DNA from: Streptomyces sp. YIM 98790
GTDB lineage: Bacteria > Actinomycetota > Actinomycetes > Streptomycetales > Streptomycetaceae
DNA: 64,000 nt
Direction: 5' to 3'
NCBI RefSeq assembly: GCF_011421595.1
Contig: NZ_WTLH01000004.1
Location: 1,979 to 65,978, forward strand
Under the pieces are notes generated by a model. The model was not told where the DNA came from. It did not search any database and saw only the letters and a program-made list of their open reading frames with translations. Below, piece by piece: positions 15,120-23,233 of the stretch (the stretch's first letter is position 1; every line of letters starts with the position of its first letter). The translations under genes were made by a program, and so were the position numbers.

Positions 15120-15536
15120 TCAGGCAGCCGCGGTGGCGTGGCGGAGCCTGAACCAGATCTGTTTTCCGTACAGCAGCGGCTCGACGGCCATCTGGTCGAC
15201 CAGGCCGGACAGCAGGTAGAGCCCTCTGCCGCTTTCCGCCTCGTCGTCGGGCCTGTCCAGAGTCGGCAGGCGTTCGTCGAAGTCGGTGACCGAGACGAGG
15301 ATGCCGTCGTGCATCTCCCGGATCAGGAGTTCGCAGTCGCCGGGCGTGTGGCGGTGGACGTTGGCGAGCAGTTCGCTGACGCCCAGCTCCGCCAGGTCGC
15401 ACAGAGTGAGCTGGCCCCACATCTCCAGGTGGGCCCGGACGATCCTGCGGACCGGGCCTATGTCCTCGGCGCGGATGGCCGGCAGCGCGATCCGGCACTG
15501 TCGTACGACCTCGACCAGCAGGACGGACATGGGCAC
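15120..15536 (-). CDS. HATPase_c anti-sigma-factor-like ATP-binding protein
   Basis: This 138-residue GHKL-fold ATPase of the RsbW/SpoIIAB-like group is abundant in Streptomyces. The N-box ELLANVHRHTPGDC lies at about 54-67, the DFDER segment in the middle and the G-box SGRGLYLLSGLVD near 100-112. It probably binds a regulator rather than phosphorylating DNA-binding proteins itself. It is divergent from the XRE/DUF397 pair across a palindrome at 15646-15676. WhiJ-like loci often have exactly this trio. A second methionine two codons in (ATG 15530) is an equally possible start. Confidence 0.8.
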   Translation of the reverse strand: MPMSVLLVEVVRQCRIALPAIRAEDIGPVRRIVRAHLEMWGQLTLCDLAELGVSELLANVHRHTPGDCELLIREMHDGILVSVTDFDERLPTLDRPDDEAESGRGLYLLSGLVDQMAVEPLLYGKQIWFRLRHATAAA

Positions 15537-15645
15537 CTCCAGAAGACACAGGCAGATGCGCGCGGCGGCCTCGGCGTTCCGCCCTGCCGGAACCGCCTTT
15601 GTGCCGCGGCACCGTCGATGGTCCGCTAGCTATCCTTGGGGCAAG

Positions 15646-15676
15646 TAGCGTATAGGAAAGTCTTTCCTCCGCGCTA
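15646..15676. promoter_or_regulatory. Palindromic operator between ATPase and XRE genes
   Basis: AGGAAAG-T-CTTTCCT at 15654-15668 is a perfect 15-base palindrome. It is flanked by a second matching pair, TAGCG at the left and CGCTA at the right. It lies in the divergent promoter region about 110 bases from one start and 70 from the other. It is the best candidate binding site for the WhiJ-like XRE protein encoded just downstream. Confidence 0.6.
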
Positions 15677-15738
15677 TCTGTCTCAACGTTCGGGGTGGCC
15701 CGGACGCTAGGCTTTCCCCGCGAAGGGAGGAGGTGACC

Positions 15739-16596
15739 ATGCCTGTCGAGCCCACCCCGCGCCGTCGGCGGCTGGGAGCCGAACTGCGGCGCATCCGTGA
15801 GGATCTGGGCTGGACCCAGGAGGAAGCGGCTCGCCGTCTCGGCTACCGGTCCCTCTCCACGGTCAGCAAGATCGAGAACGGTGTGCAGGCGCTCAAGTTC
15901 CAGCAGCTCTCGCACTTCTTCGAGGTCTTCGGCATCACCGACCCCGCGCTGCAAGAGATGCTGCGGGACCTGGTGCGCAAGGCGGCCGAACCGGACTGGT
16001 GGCAGCGCTACGGCGGCATGGTCGCCGACCCGCTCGGCGACTACCTCTCCCAGGTCGAGGGCGCCGCCGGCCTGTTCGTCTTCAACCCGATCGCGGTCCA
16101 CGGACTGCTGCAGACACCCGAGTACGCCCGCGCGGTGACCGAGGGCAGCAGGGCGTGGAAGGCTCCGGAAGACATCGACCGCTGGGTCGAACTCCGCCTG
16201 GAACACCAGCGGAACATGCTGGAACGCCGCCCACCGCTGAAGATCTGGGCGGTCCTCACCGAAGGGCTGCTGCGGCAGGAGGTCGGCGGCCGGGCGGTCG
16301 CCCGCGCCCAGGTCGAGCACCTCGCCCACCTGGCCCGCACCAGCCCCAACATCACCCTTCAGGTCCTGCCGTTCCGGGCCGGCGCCCATGCCGGAATGGA
16401 CGGGCCGTTTATGTGTATGTCGTTTCCGACCGGACGTGACATCGTGTGTATCGAATCCATGCGCGCACTGCTGCACATGAACGAGCCCGAAACGGTGGAG
16501 GCGTACCGCACCACCAGCGATCTGCTGAAGTCGGACGCCCTGTCGCCGAAGGCTTCGCTGTCGCTCCTGAACACCATCGCCAAGGACCTGTCGTGA
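15739..16596 (+). CDS. WhiJ-like XRE regulator with DUF5753 (Scr1-type) domain
   Basis: This 285-residue DNA-binding protein has an XRE helix-turn-helix at about 8-65 (LGAELRRIREDLGWTQEEAARRLGY, then STVSKIENG). A DUF5753 ligand or partner domain runs to the end (FNPIAVHGLLQTPEYARAV, VLTEGLLRQEVGG). In Streptomyces this family controls development and secondary metabolism together with small DUF397 proteins. ATG 15739 is preferred: GGAGG lies 8 bases upstream, while GTG 15733 would leave only 2. The stop overlaps the start of the DUF397 gene. It probably regulates itself and the divergent ATPase/biosynthetic genes through the adjoining palindrome. Confidence 0.85.
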   Translation: MPVEPTPRRRRLGAELRRIREDLGWTQEEAARRLGYRSLSTVSKIENGVQALKFQQLSHFFEVFGITDPALQEMLRDLVRKAAEPDWWQRYGGMVADPLGDYLSQVEGAAGLFVFNPIAVHGLLQTPEYARAVTEGSRAWKAPEDIDRWVELRLEHQRNMLERRPPLKIWAVLTEGLLRQEVGGRAVARAQVEHLAHLARTSPNITLQVLPFRAGAHAGMDGPFMCMSFPTGRDIVCIESMRALLHMNEPETVEAYRTTSDLLKSDALSPKASLSLLNTIAKDLS

Positions 16597-16823
16597 ACAA
16601 GAACGCCCTCGACCCGGCCTGGATCGCCGACCAGCTCACCGGCGCCACCTGGCAGACCGCCAGCAGCGGCGGCCAGACCTGCGTCCAGGTCGCCTTCCTC
16701 GACCAGGGGATCGTTGCCCTGCGCGACTCCAAGAACCCCGACCAGCCCCCGCACCTGTTCACCGATGCCGAATACGACGCCTTCGTCGCCGGCATCCAGC
16801 GCGGCGAACTGCGCCGCCCCTGA
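16593..16823 (+). CDS. DUF397 small protein
   Basis: This 76-residue protein of the DUF397 family has the family core ATWQTASSGGQTCVQVAFLDQGIVALRDSKNP, a paired-strand W...S..GG..CV.VA...VA.RDSK pattern, and ends FTDAEYDAFVAGIQRGEL. DUF397 proteins are the usual partner (antitoxin-like or co-regulator) of XRE-DUF5753 proteins. The GTG start gives a GTGA overlap with the XRE gene, confirming the pair. The molecular role of the family is not settled. Confidence 0.85.
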   Translation: MNKNALDPAWIADQLTGATWQTASSGGQTCVQVAFLDQGIVALRDSKNPDQPPHLFTDAEYDAFVAGIQRGELRRP

Positions 16824-16968
16824 CCGACTTTCCGGGCGGCCGGCGCCGACACCCCGGCCGTCTGTCCACTCAGCCCGTGCCCATGGCCCGGGACCGCAGC
16901 CGGAAATCCTGTCATGGGCCGGTGGCTCACCCCCTGCCCCGCATCGGCCGCCCTGGAGGATGCAAGAC

Positions 16969-17382
16969 GTGTCCCAGCACACCGCAGACGAGCAACCGGC
17001 TGTTGCCGCCGCCGTCACCGTTCACGAGGGACGGGTCCTGATGGTGCGGCGGCGGGTCAGCGAGGGCCTGCTCTCCTGGCAGTTCCCGGCCGGGAAGGTG
17101 GAGCCCGGCGAGACGCGGGAGGACGCGGCTGTGCGGGAAACCAGGGAGGAGACCGGTCTGGACGTCTCCGCGGTCAAGCTGCTCGGCGAACGCGTCCACC
17201 CGGCAACCGGCAGGCGCATCTCCTACACCGTCTGCGAAGTGATCAGTGGGACCGCTCACGTCGCCGATCCCCAGGAAGTCGCCGAGATCGCATGGGTGTG
17301 CCTCGCCGACATCCCACAGTACGTTCCCTATGGCCTGTACGGCCCGGTGCAGCACCATCTCGACGCCACCCTCGCCGGCTGA
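16969..17382 (+). CDS. Nudix hydrolase
   Basis: This 137-residue nucleoside-diphosphate-linked hydrolase has a complete Nudix box (G42-x5-E48-x7-R56-E57-x2-E60-E61, in AGKVEPGETREDAAVRETREETG), which binds Mg and the pyrophosphate. The N-terminal strand AAAVTVHEGRVLMVRRR is typical of the MutT/8-oxo-dGTPase branch, but substrates vary. The GTG at 16969 is chosen because GGAGG ends 9 bases upstream. The ATG at 16960 would sit on top of that site. It lies 145 bases after DUF397 and may be a separate unit. A terminator hairpin follows. Confidence 0.82.
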   Translation: MSQHTADEQPAVAAAVTVHEGRVLMVRRRVSEGLLSWQFPAGKVEPGETREDAAVRETREETGLDVSAVKLLGERVHPATGRRISYTVCEVISGTAHVADPQEVAEIAWVCLADIPQYVPYGLYGPVQHHLDATLAG

Positions 17383-17430
17383 CAGGTACGCGCTTCGACG
17401 CGGCCCCGTCCGGGTGGCGCTGGGGCGTTG

Positions 17431-17458
17431 CTGTGCCCGCCGCTGAAGGCGGGCACAG
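17431..17458. terminator. Hairpin between Nudix and relaxase genes
   Basis: CTGTGCCCGCC pairs with GGCGGGCACAG around a 6-base loop. It lies between two convergent genes and can serve both. There is no long U run, as is usual in Streptomyces. Confidence 0.65.
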
Positions 17459-17464
17459 CGTTGT

Positions 17465-19189
17465 TCAGCGCGCGGGCCTTCGGGCTCCTTGTGGTGATTG
17501 CGGGGCGGGCTGGGCGAGGGCGGTGGCTGGTGTCGCGCTGTTGCGGTTGTGGATGCTGCGTGCGTGGGCGGCGAGGGCGCGTGCGCTGGGTGCTGGCCGG
17601 TGGGCGAGGCGGTGGATGCGCCAGATGAGGACGTGGGCGGGTGAGCGGACGTCGTCGAGGCTCCTGAGACGGACGATGCGATTGAGCAGCTCGCCGGGTG
17701 TGTGCCCAGCGTTCTCCGCTTGGGCCAGGGCGGCTTGCAGGGCCGGCCATGCGGGGTCGGTCAGGATCTGTTCTGCGTGCTCGGGGAGGGCCTGGCGGAG
17801 GTGGTGGATGTAGCGGCGGGCCGCGTCCTGCGGCGGCCGGTGTTGGGCGAGTGCGGCGATGGGCGCGGCGGCTGCGCGGGTGTAGGCGGTGTGGAGGTGG
17901 GTGAGGGCTTGGCGTGCCGCGGCTTCCTGTTGCCGGTGGTGGCGGATGTGGTGCCAGTGGCGTGCGGCGATGACGGCGAGGAGTGCGGCGTCGAGGAACA
18001 TGGCCAGCGCGCTGTCGTCGGCTGGTGCGGGGGTGCGCAGGATGGTCTTGACGGCGGTGCGCAGGGCGCGGGCCTGGTGGTGTTCGGCGCGGATGCGGGA
18101 GCGGGTGGCGCGCTCGAACGCGGTGGCGGCGTGTTGGAGTTCGGTGGCGATGGTTGGCGGGGTGAGGGCGGGCAGGGAGTCGAGGGCTTCGCCGAGGGCG
18201 GCCAGGTGTGCCTGGGCTGCTGCGTCGTCGCCTGTGTGGGTGAGGAGGTGGGGAATGCGGTCGGTGGCGGCGGTGGCCTGGTGCCAGGGGTTGGGCCGGT
18301 GACGCTTCGGTGTGGCGGCGGGTGCGGCTGTGGCTGCTGCGGGTGCGGTGGTGTCGGTGGCGGCCAGGCGTTCGCGGATGCGGGGCAGGGAGAGGTCGGG
18401 GGCGAGGGTGGAGCCGGCGAAGGTGACCGGCTGCCCCTTGGCGTTGACATCGCCGGGGAGGGCGACGGTGTAGCCCAGGAGGTCTCCGGAGGGCGCGACG
18501 CGGGTGGTGACGAGGACGCCCATGCGGTCCAGGACGGCGAAGAACTCCGCCTCGTTTGCCGCTGCGGTCACGGCCTGGCGTACCCGGGTGCGCAGCACCT
18601 CGCGTGAGGTGCGGGTCTGGCCCTGGCGGTGGGCTTTGAAGTGTTCCTTGCTGGTGGGGCGTTTGGCTGCGGTGCCGTCGCCGGGGTTGAGGCGGCGCAG
18701 GCCGTAGTCGGTTTCGATCTGGCGGCAGGTGGCCTGGGCCTGCTTGTAGTCGTAGGTGCGGCGGGCGATGCGGCCGTCCTGCCGCACGAGGGTGGCGGCG
18801 ATGTAGATGTGGTCGTCGGCGTGGCGGATGGCGACCCAGCGGCAGGCTTCAAGATCGCCTTCGGGGGCGATGCCGGTGGCGGCCACCACCCGTCGGGCGA
18901 TGTCGGCCCATTCCTCGTCGGTGAGGGTGCGGTCCTGGGGGGCGGCGCGCAGGGAGCAGTGCCACACGGTGGTGGCGGGCGCGAGGTCGCCGCGCAGCGC
19001 GAGGGGCTGGTCGAGCTGGCGCGCGAGCTGGGCGATGGTGTGGTGGGAGCCGGCGCGCGGGTCGGGGGCGAAGCCGTTCCAGGAGGCGATCATGTGCTGG
19101 TCGGTGTGCTCGTTGTGCTTGCCGGGGCCGTAGAGGTAGGCGATCAGGCGCCGGGTGCCGCTCTTGCCAGTGGTGATCTTCGGTATCAC
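17465..19189 (-). CDS. Relaxase (MobA/VirD2-type mobilization nuclease)
   Basis: This 574-residue protein is predicted to nick the element at its transfer origin and stay bound to the DNA end. The N-terminal relaxase domain (MIPKITTGKSGTRRLIAYLYGPGKHNEH) offers Tyr18/Tyr20 as nicking candidates. It continues through WHCSLRAAPQDRTLTDEEW to RHADDHIYIAATLV, a histidine cluster replacing the textbook HxDxxHxH motif. The C-terminal 350 residues are Ala/His-rich and helical, unlike the N-terminus. The ATG overlaps the MobC stop by 4 bases. Together with MobC it supports a mobilizable element; no transfer ATPase is present. Confidence 0.85.
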   Translation of the reverse strand: MIPKITTGKSGTRRLIAYLYGPGKHNEHTDQHMIASWNGFAPDPRAGSHHTIAQLARQLDQPLALRGDLAPATTVWHCSLRAAPQDRTLTDEEWADIARRVVAATGIAPEGDLEACRWVAIRHADDHIYIAATLVRQDGRIARRTYDYKQAQATCRQIETDYGLRRLNPGDGTAAKRPTSKEHFKAHRQGQTRTSREVLRTRVRQAVTAAANEAEFFAVLDRMGVLVTTRVAPSGDLLGYTVALPGDVNAKGQPVTFAGSTLAPDLSLPRIRERLAATDTTAPAAATAAPAATPKRHRPNPWHQATAATDRIPHLLTHTGDDAAAQAHLAALGEALDSLPALTPPTIATELQHAATAFERATRSRIRAEHHQARALRTAVKTILRTPAPADDSALAMFLDAALLAVIAARHWHHIRHHRQQEAAARQALTHLHTAYTRAAAAPIAALAQHRPPQDAARRYIHHLRQALPEHAEQILTDPAWPALQAALAQAENAGHTPGELLNRIVRLRSLDDVRSPAHVLIWRIHRLAHRPAPSARALAAHARSIHNRNSATPATALAQPAPQSPQGARRPAR

Positions 19190-19809
19190 GCCGCGTCCCG
19201 TCCCCGCACCACGTGCCCGACGGCCTCATCGACACCGGCTATGGCCGCCTCCACCAGGGCGATGAGGTGCTGGAAGGCGGCCAGGGCGGGTTTGTCGCCG
19301 TCGGAGTTGAGGTGGCGGGCGATCTGGTTGACGTTGTTGCCGATCGCGGCGAGCTGCCGGTTGCTGGCCATCAGCTCCCGCACGGTGCGCCGGTGGTGTG
19401 CCACGGCCGCCTCGGGGTTGTCGCTGCGGGCGGCGGCCAGGGACGCTGCGGCGACGAACCCGCCGGCGGGCATGCCCGAGCGCCGTGCCGCAGCGAGGAT
19501 CTCCTGCTTCTCCTGCGGGCTGTAGCGCGGGCAGATCCGGTCCCCGCGCAGCCTCGGCTGGCGCAGCCGACGCCGCGCCGGCCGGGACGAAGCGGCGGAC
19601 GCACCGTGGCCCGCGCCTTCCTCGGTCGGCACCCCCGGGCCGGCCGTTCCCGGTGCCGCCCCGGCACCGGGGCTGTCCTCCGCCACTCCCGGGGCGGAGA
19701 AGCCATAAGGATTCCTTATGGCACAACTTGCTGCGCGGTCGGTGGGATCAGGGCCGTTGACCTGCGGGATGTGCTGGTGAGGAGGTGTGCTGGGCATGAA
19801 GTCTCGCAT
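19186..19809 (-). CDS. MobC-like relaxosome accessory protein
   Basis: This is a 207-residue protein. The first 85 residues are Pro/Ala/Gly-rich and probably disordered. The MobC domain follows: RYSPQEKQEILAAARRSGMPAGGF is a ribbon-helix-helix-like segment. NRQLAAIGNNVNQIARHLNSDG, with its NNVNQIA core, is the diagnostic part. It would bind DNA at the transfer origin and help the relaxase. Its stop overlaps the relaxase ATG. Two starts are possible (ATG 19809 or 19797); neither has a good ribosome site. Confidence 0.8.
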   Translation of the reverse strand: MRDFMPSTPPHQHIPQVNGPDPTDRAASCAIRNPYGFSAPGVAEDSPGAGAAPGTAGPGVPTEEGAGHGASAASSRPARRRLRQPRLRGDRICPRYSPQEKQEILAAARRSGMPAGGFVAAASLAAARSDNPEAAVAHHRRTVRELMASNRQLAAIGNNVNQIARHLNSDGDKPALAAFQHLIALVEAAIAGVDEAVGHVVRGRDAA

Positions 19810-19839
19810 TTCGATGGGGCGGTGGGTGATGAGCGCCGA

Positions 19840-20409
19840 GGTCCGGCGTGTCTGGGCGGTGCACGGGCTTTGTTGGCGGTCCGCGTCTGGTCCGCAGAGT
19901 TTTCGTGCGCCGGTTGGCGTGTCGGCGTTGATCGTGGACCGGCCGGGCGGTGTGGTCCGCGATCGGCTATTGGTTCAGGCAGCGGGCGGACCGGCTCGCA
20001 GAGCGTGGGAAGCCGGTCGGAGCAGAGCTTCAGTTGGTTCGGCCCGCGACTGGTCCGGGGCGGTGACCTGGAGGGATTTCCGGTCAGCCGTCCCGGACCG
20101 GTGGGTGGTCAGGGGGTGTGGGTGGTCCGCAGGGCGGTCATGACCTGGGTGAGTCGGTCTTCGCTGATGCGGTGTCCGGCGGTGCGGATGGCCTGGCGGA
20201 CCGTGGCGCGGGTGGGGGGTTCGTGCGCTGTGGTCAGTGGGCGGACCAGGCGGACCAGTTCGTCCAGGGGCGCGGTGGGTGGCCGGCCCACGCGTCGCCG
20301 CACCTTCTCGTGGTCCGGCCGAGCCGGTCCCTCGCTTTGCCGTTTCGGGTGGTGGTCCGTGGTCTGGTCCGCATGGTCCGCTTCCTCGTGCGGGTGGTCC
20401 GGGGCTGGG
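19840..20409. repeat. Dense GGTCC(G) motif cluster around the MobC promoter region
   Basis: About a dozen copies of TGGTCCG/CGGTCCG (and several CGGACC reverse copies) lie from 19840 to 20405. They span the 299-base gap upstream of MobC and the 3' end of the DUF2637 gene. Spacings are irregular. The position beside relaxase genes makes an origin of transfer or MobC binding array possible; biased Asp/His codon use explains only the copies inside the gene. Confidence 0.45.
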
Positions 20410-20942
20410 CCGGAGGCCACTGCGGTGTGGGGAGCGAGGAGCGTGTGGACGGTGTGCTGGTGCGGCCCGGTCTGGGGTTGGTGGCCGTGGCGGGTGATGA
20501 GGATGTGGAGGTGGACGGCGCCGGCGAGGGCGAGTGGGGCGAGGGTGGACAGGGTGCCGACGGTGAGGTCGTCGAGGTGGAGGGCTGTGGGTGGGGTGTG
20601 CTGGTTGAGGCGGACGGCGTGCAGGGCGTTGGACCAGATACTTGCGGCCGTCGCTGCGGTGAAGAGGGTCCAGACGTAGAGGCGGGCGTGGAAGGTGGCG
20701 GTGCGCATCACGAGCAGGGCGCGTACGCCGTAGGCGATGAAGCCGTCGATGACCAGGGGGAAGAGGTAGGTCAGCGGGCCGCGGATGTGGATGGCGACGG
20801 CCATCTGCTGGAGGGCGTCGTAGGACAGGGCGCATCCGGCGGCGCCGAGGGCGGTGATGGCGGCGCGGTCCCAGCCGGTGGCACGGTGCCCTGCCGGAGA
20901 CGTGGCGGGCAGGGTGGTGGGGTGCACGGGTGGTGGCTCCAT
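20109..20942 (-). CDS. DUF2637 membrane protein (Spd-like, plasmid-spread associated)
   Basis: This 277-residue protein has about four membrane helices in its first 150 residues (ITALGAAGCALSYDALQQMA, YLFPLVIDGFIAYGVRALLV, YVWTLFTAATAASIWSNAL, TLSTLAPLALAGAVHLHIL), the DUF2637 pattern. A hydrophilic C-terminal tail of about 110 residues ends in a putative DNA-binding segment (VGRPPTAPLDELVRLVRPL, then RATVRQAIRTAGHRISEDRLTQVM), like a small helix-turn-helix. Such genes are found in conjugative plasmids and integrative elements of Streptomyces, where Spd proteins help spread along the hyphae. The direct role here is not shown. Confidence 0.75.
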   Translation of the reverse strand: MEPPPVHPTTLPATSPAGHRATGWDRAAITALGAAGCALSYDALQQMAVAIHIRGPLTYLFPLVIDGFIAYGVRALLVMRTATFHARLYVWTLFTAATAASIWSNALHAVRLNQHTPPTALHLDDLTVGTLSTLAPLALAGAVHLHILITRHGHQPQTGPHQHTVHTLLAPHTAVASGPAPDHPHEEADHADQTTDHHPKRQSEGPARPDHEKVRRRVGRPPTAPLDELVRLVRPLTTAHEPPTRATVRQAIRTAGHRISEDRLTQVMTALRTTHTP

Positions 20943-21068
20943 GTGCGTGGGGTTCCGGGTGCGGGGGTGGCCCCGGGGGTGGTGTGGTCTCGTCCCACTC
21001 GTCCCGCCGCTGTTCAGGGCAGGTACGGGTGGGGTGGTGATGTCGGGTCGACTCGTCCCGGTCCGGTG

Positions 21069-21102
21069 ACCCGTCCCCGCGCTGACCTGCGCGGGGACGG
21101 GT
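21069..21102 (-). terminator. Terminator of the DUF3631 gene
   Basis: ACCCGTCCCCGCGC pairs perfectly with GCGCGGGGACGGGT around TGACCT. It lies 19 bases beyond the DUF3631 stop on the minus strand and before the DUF2637 gene, separating the two transcripts. Confidence 0.75.
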
Positions 21103-21120
21103 GGGACGGGTGGAGGCCGG

Positions 21121-22347
21121 TCAGGCCCCGACCCTGGCCCCGGCCCCGGACGCTTCGGCGCTGGCCGCGCCCGTGACCGCCACGGGAGCGGATCCCGCTG
21201 CGGCGGGTGGTGGGCAGTAGCGGGTCCAGGCGTCGAGGAACTGGGTGCGGGCGAAGCCCTTGGCCTGGGTGCCGCCGGGGAAGCGGCGGTTGGCCGAGGA
21301 GATGCCGTAGTCGCGCAGCAGCAGCTGGAGCCCGCGGGAGGTCAGGCCGTGGGGGCCGTATTCGGCCCAGGGGGCTTCCGGGTCGGTCTTGAGGAGTTCC
21401 AGCAGTCGGGTGGTGCGGATCAGGGCGGGGTCGCCCTCGGCGGTGAAGGCGCGGCGGATGTCGGCCAGGATGCGGACCTTGGTGCCGGCGTCTTCGTCCT
21501 TGTCGGCTTCCTGGGCGGTCATCACCCGGCAGGCGGTGCGGGCGCGCTGCGGCCAGGTGCCGCCGGCGAGGTCGGCGACCGTGATGAGCGGTTCCCAGGT
21601 GTCGGCGGCGCGGTCCTCCACCGGCATCTTCGGCCGCAGCCTCATGGCGCGCCGGTGCAGGGGGCGCAGCCAGGCGGTGAGGTGTTTGCGTGCGGTGTGC
21701 AGCAGGGGGGCGTCGGTGGCGAAGCGGAAGGACTCCACACTCTCGCCCTGGGCGCGGCGGCGCATGCGGATGACGATGGAGCGGTCCATGATCGTGTCGG
21801 GCAGGTCGCCGATCCCGGCCAGTGCCGCCATGGCGAAGGTGGCGAACTTCACCGGGGTGTGCTCGTTGCCGACGACCCGCAGGGCGGGGCGGTTGCGCTG
21901 GTGTCCGGCGTTGAGCAGGCCGCGCAGTTCCTCGTTGCGCTCGGCCGCACGCGGGGAGCCGAAGAGGGTGTCGACCTCGTCCACCAGGAGGGTGGGCGGG
22001 TTCTTGGCGTCGATGGAGCGGAAGATGGCCGCGGGGCTGGCGTTGACGGTGATCAGCGGGTCGTGCACCGTCTCGATCAGCACTTCCAGCAGGCGGGACT
22101 TCCCGCACCGCTTGAGCGGGCCGACCACCGCCAGCCGCGGCGCGTGCTGCCACGCCGGCTGCAGGTGGGTGGCGGCCACCCACAGCGTCACTGCCGACAG
22201 CGCCTCGGGGCTGGGCAGCACCACATACCGCCGCACCAGCGCGGCCAGGTCGTCCAGCACCCGCTCTCCCTTGTCGGGGGTGGGTCCGGTGGTGGGTATG
22301 TCGGTGTGGGATGGCGTGGCGGGTGCCGCGTCGTCCATACTGGGCAT
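21121..22347 (-). CDS. DUF3631 P-loop ATPase, likely replication-associated
   Basis: This 408-residue ATPase has Walker A GPLKRCGKS, Walker B TLLVDEVD and a C-terminal DUF3631 domain (RILADIRRAFTAEGDPALIRT, RGLQLLLRDYGI). DUF3631 proteins are usually the helicase-like half of plasmid or integrative-element replication proteins, often beside a primase domain. No primase is visible here, so it may act with host primase or during transfer. The ATG at 22347 has AGAGGAG a few bases upstream; ATG 22338 is a second option. Divergent from the XRE regulator gene. Confidence 0.72.
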   Translation of the reverse strand: MPSMDDAAPATPSHTDIPTTGPTPDKGERVLDDLAALVRRYVVLPSPEALSAVTLWVAATHLQPAWQHAPRLAVVGPLKRCGKSRLLEVLIETVHDPLITVNASPAAIFRSIDAKNPPTLLVDEVDTLFGSPRAAERNEELRGLLNAGHQRNRPALRVVGNEHTPVKFATFAMAALAGIGDLPDTIMDRSIVIRMRRRAQGESVESFRFATDAPLLHTARKHLTAWLRPLHRRAMRLRPKMPVEDRAADTWEPLITVADLAGGTWPQRARTACRVMTAQEADKDEDAGTKVRILADIRRAFTAEGDPALIRTTRLLELLKTDPEAPWAEYGPHGLTSRGLQLLLRDYGISSANRRFPGGTQAKGFARTQFLDAWTRYCPPPAAAGSAPVAVTGAASAEASGAGARVGA

Positions 22348-22627
22348 TGAGCTCCTCTGCGTGCGGGCCGTATGGGGCGGCAACCCCGGGTCCGCAGGTC
22401 GATCGCTAGGGATGGCGGTTGAGAGTCTGGGCTTGGACCCCTCGGCTGTGCGGCCGGGGGGTTTCTTCATGCCCGCGCCCGCCGACGGCCGTGGGAGGTG
22501 GTGCGGCGGGACTACTACTCTATCCCATCTCTGCCTGTTGCAGAAGCATTTTGCGCATCGCAGAACGGATGCTAGCCTTGTACTACCGTCCGCAGAGGGC
22601 CACTGCCCCAGGAAGGAGGCGATCGTG
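22348..22627. promoter_or_regulatory. Divergent control region of the element (DUF3631 / XRE)
   Basis: This is a 280-base intergenic region with a markedly A/T-richer core at about 22510-22590. GCAGAA occurs twice (in TTGCAGAAGC and ATCGCAGAAC), 20 bases apart centre to centre. It probably holds both promoters and the operator of the XRE protein, serving as the life-cycle switch of the element. Confidence 0.5.
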
Positions 22628-23140
22628 ATGGAGGACGACACCGACCCGCCGGGCGTGCTGCTCAGCGGGGAGGAGAACGTCGCGGTACGCATCAAGCTCG
22701 AACGCGAGGCCCGCGGCTGGAGCACCAACGCCCTGTCCGACCGGCTCAATGAGGCCGGCTACGAGATGAACCCCTCCGCCGTCTGGCGCATCGAGAACCG
22801 CAAACGCCGCATCAACCTCGACGAAGCCATCGGCTTCGCCGAAGTCTTCGGCATCGACCTGCGCAACCTCGTCGGTCCGCCCCAGCTCGCCGCCAAGGCC
22901 CGCGCCATGGAACTCATCGACACCGTCATCGACGCCTTCCACCAGACCCAGCGCGCCAACGCCACCCTCACCCGCGCCCGCGACGCACTCGACGCCTACC
23001 TCACCCAACACCCCGATATCCGCGACGAAGCCGAAGCCATGGTCACCAACGCCATCGCCGAAGCCGCCACCAGACACCTGCACGACACCTACGGTCCGCA
23101 GGCCGACGAAGACGGCAACGCCCAGTCCCCCTCGGCGTAG
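22628..23140 (+). CDS. XRE-family regulator of the integrated element
   Basis: This 170-residue protein has an N-terminal helix-turn-helix at about 15-70 (VAVRIKLEREARGWSTNALSDRLNEAGY, then NPSAVWRIENRKRRINLDEAI) and a long helical C-terminus, probably for dimerization. ATG 22628 has AAGGAGG 8 bases upstream; GTG 22625 is possible. It lies between the DUF3631 gene (divergent) and excisionase/integrase (same strand). It is therefore a likely repressor of replication and excision, like the KorA/C-type controls of other Streptomyces elements. The exact family name is not certain. Confidence 0.75.
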   Translation: MEDDTDPPGVLLSGEENVAVRIKLEREARGWSTNALSDRLNEAGYEMNPSAVWRIENRKRRINLDEAIGFAEVFGIDLRNLVGPPQLAAKARAMELIDTVIDAFHQTQRANATLTRARDALDAYLTQHPDIRDEAEAMVTNAIAEAATRHLHDTYGPQADEDGNAQSPSA

Positions 23141-23233
23141 CCGCGGCCGTACTTCACTCAACCGCCATCCCTGGTGATCGACCGGCAGGCCGGCATTGCC
23201 GTGCCGCACGCCTGCCAGAGAGGAACCACCCCT

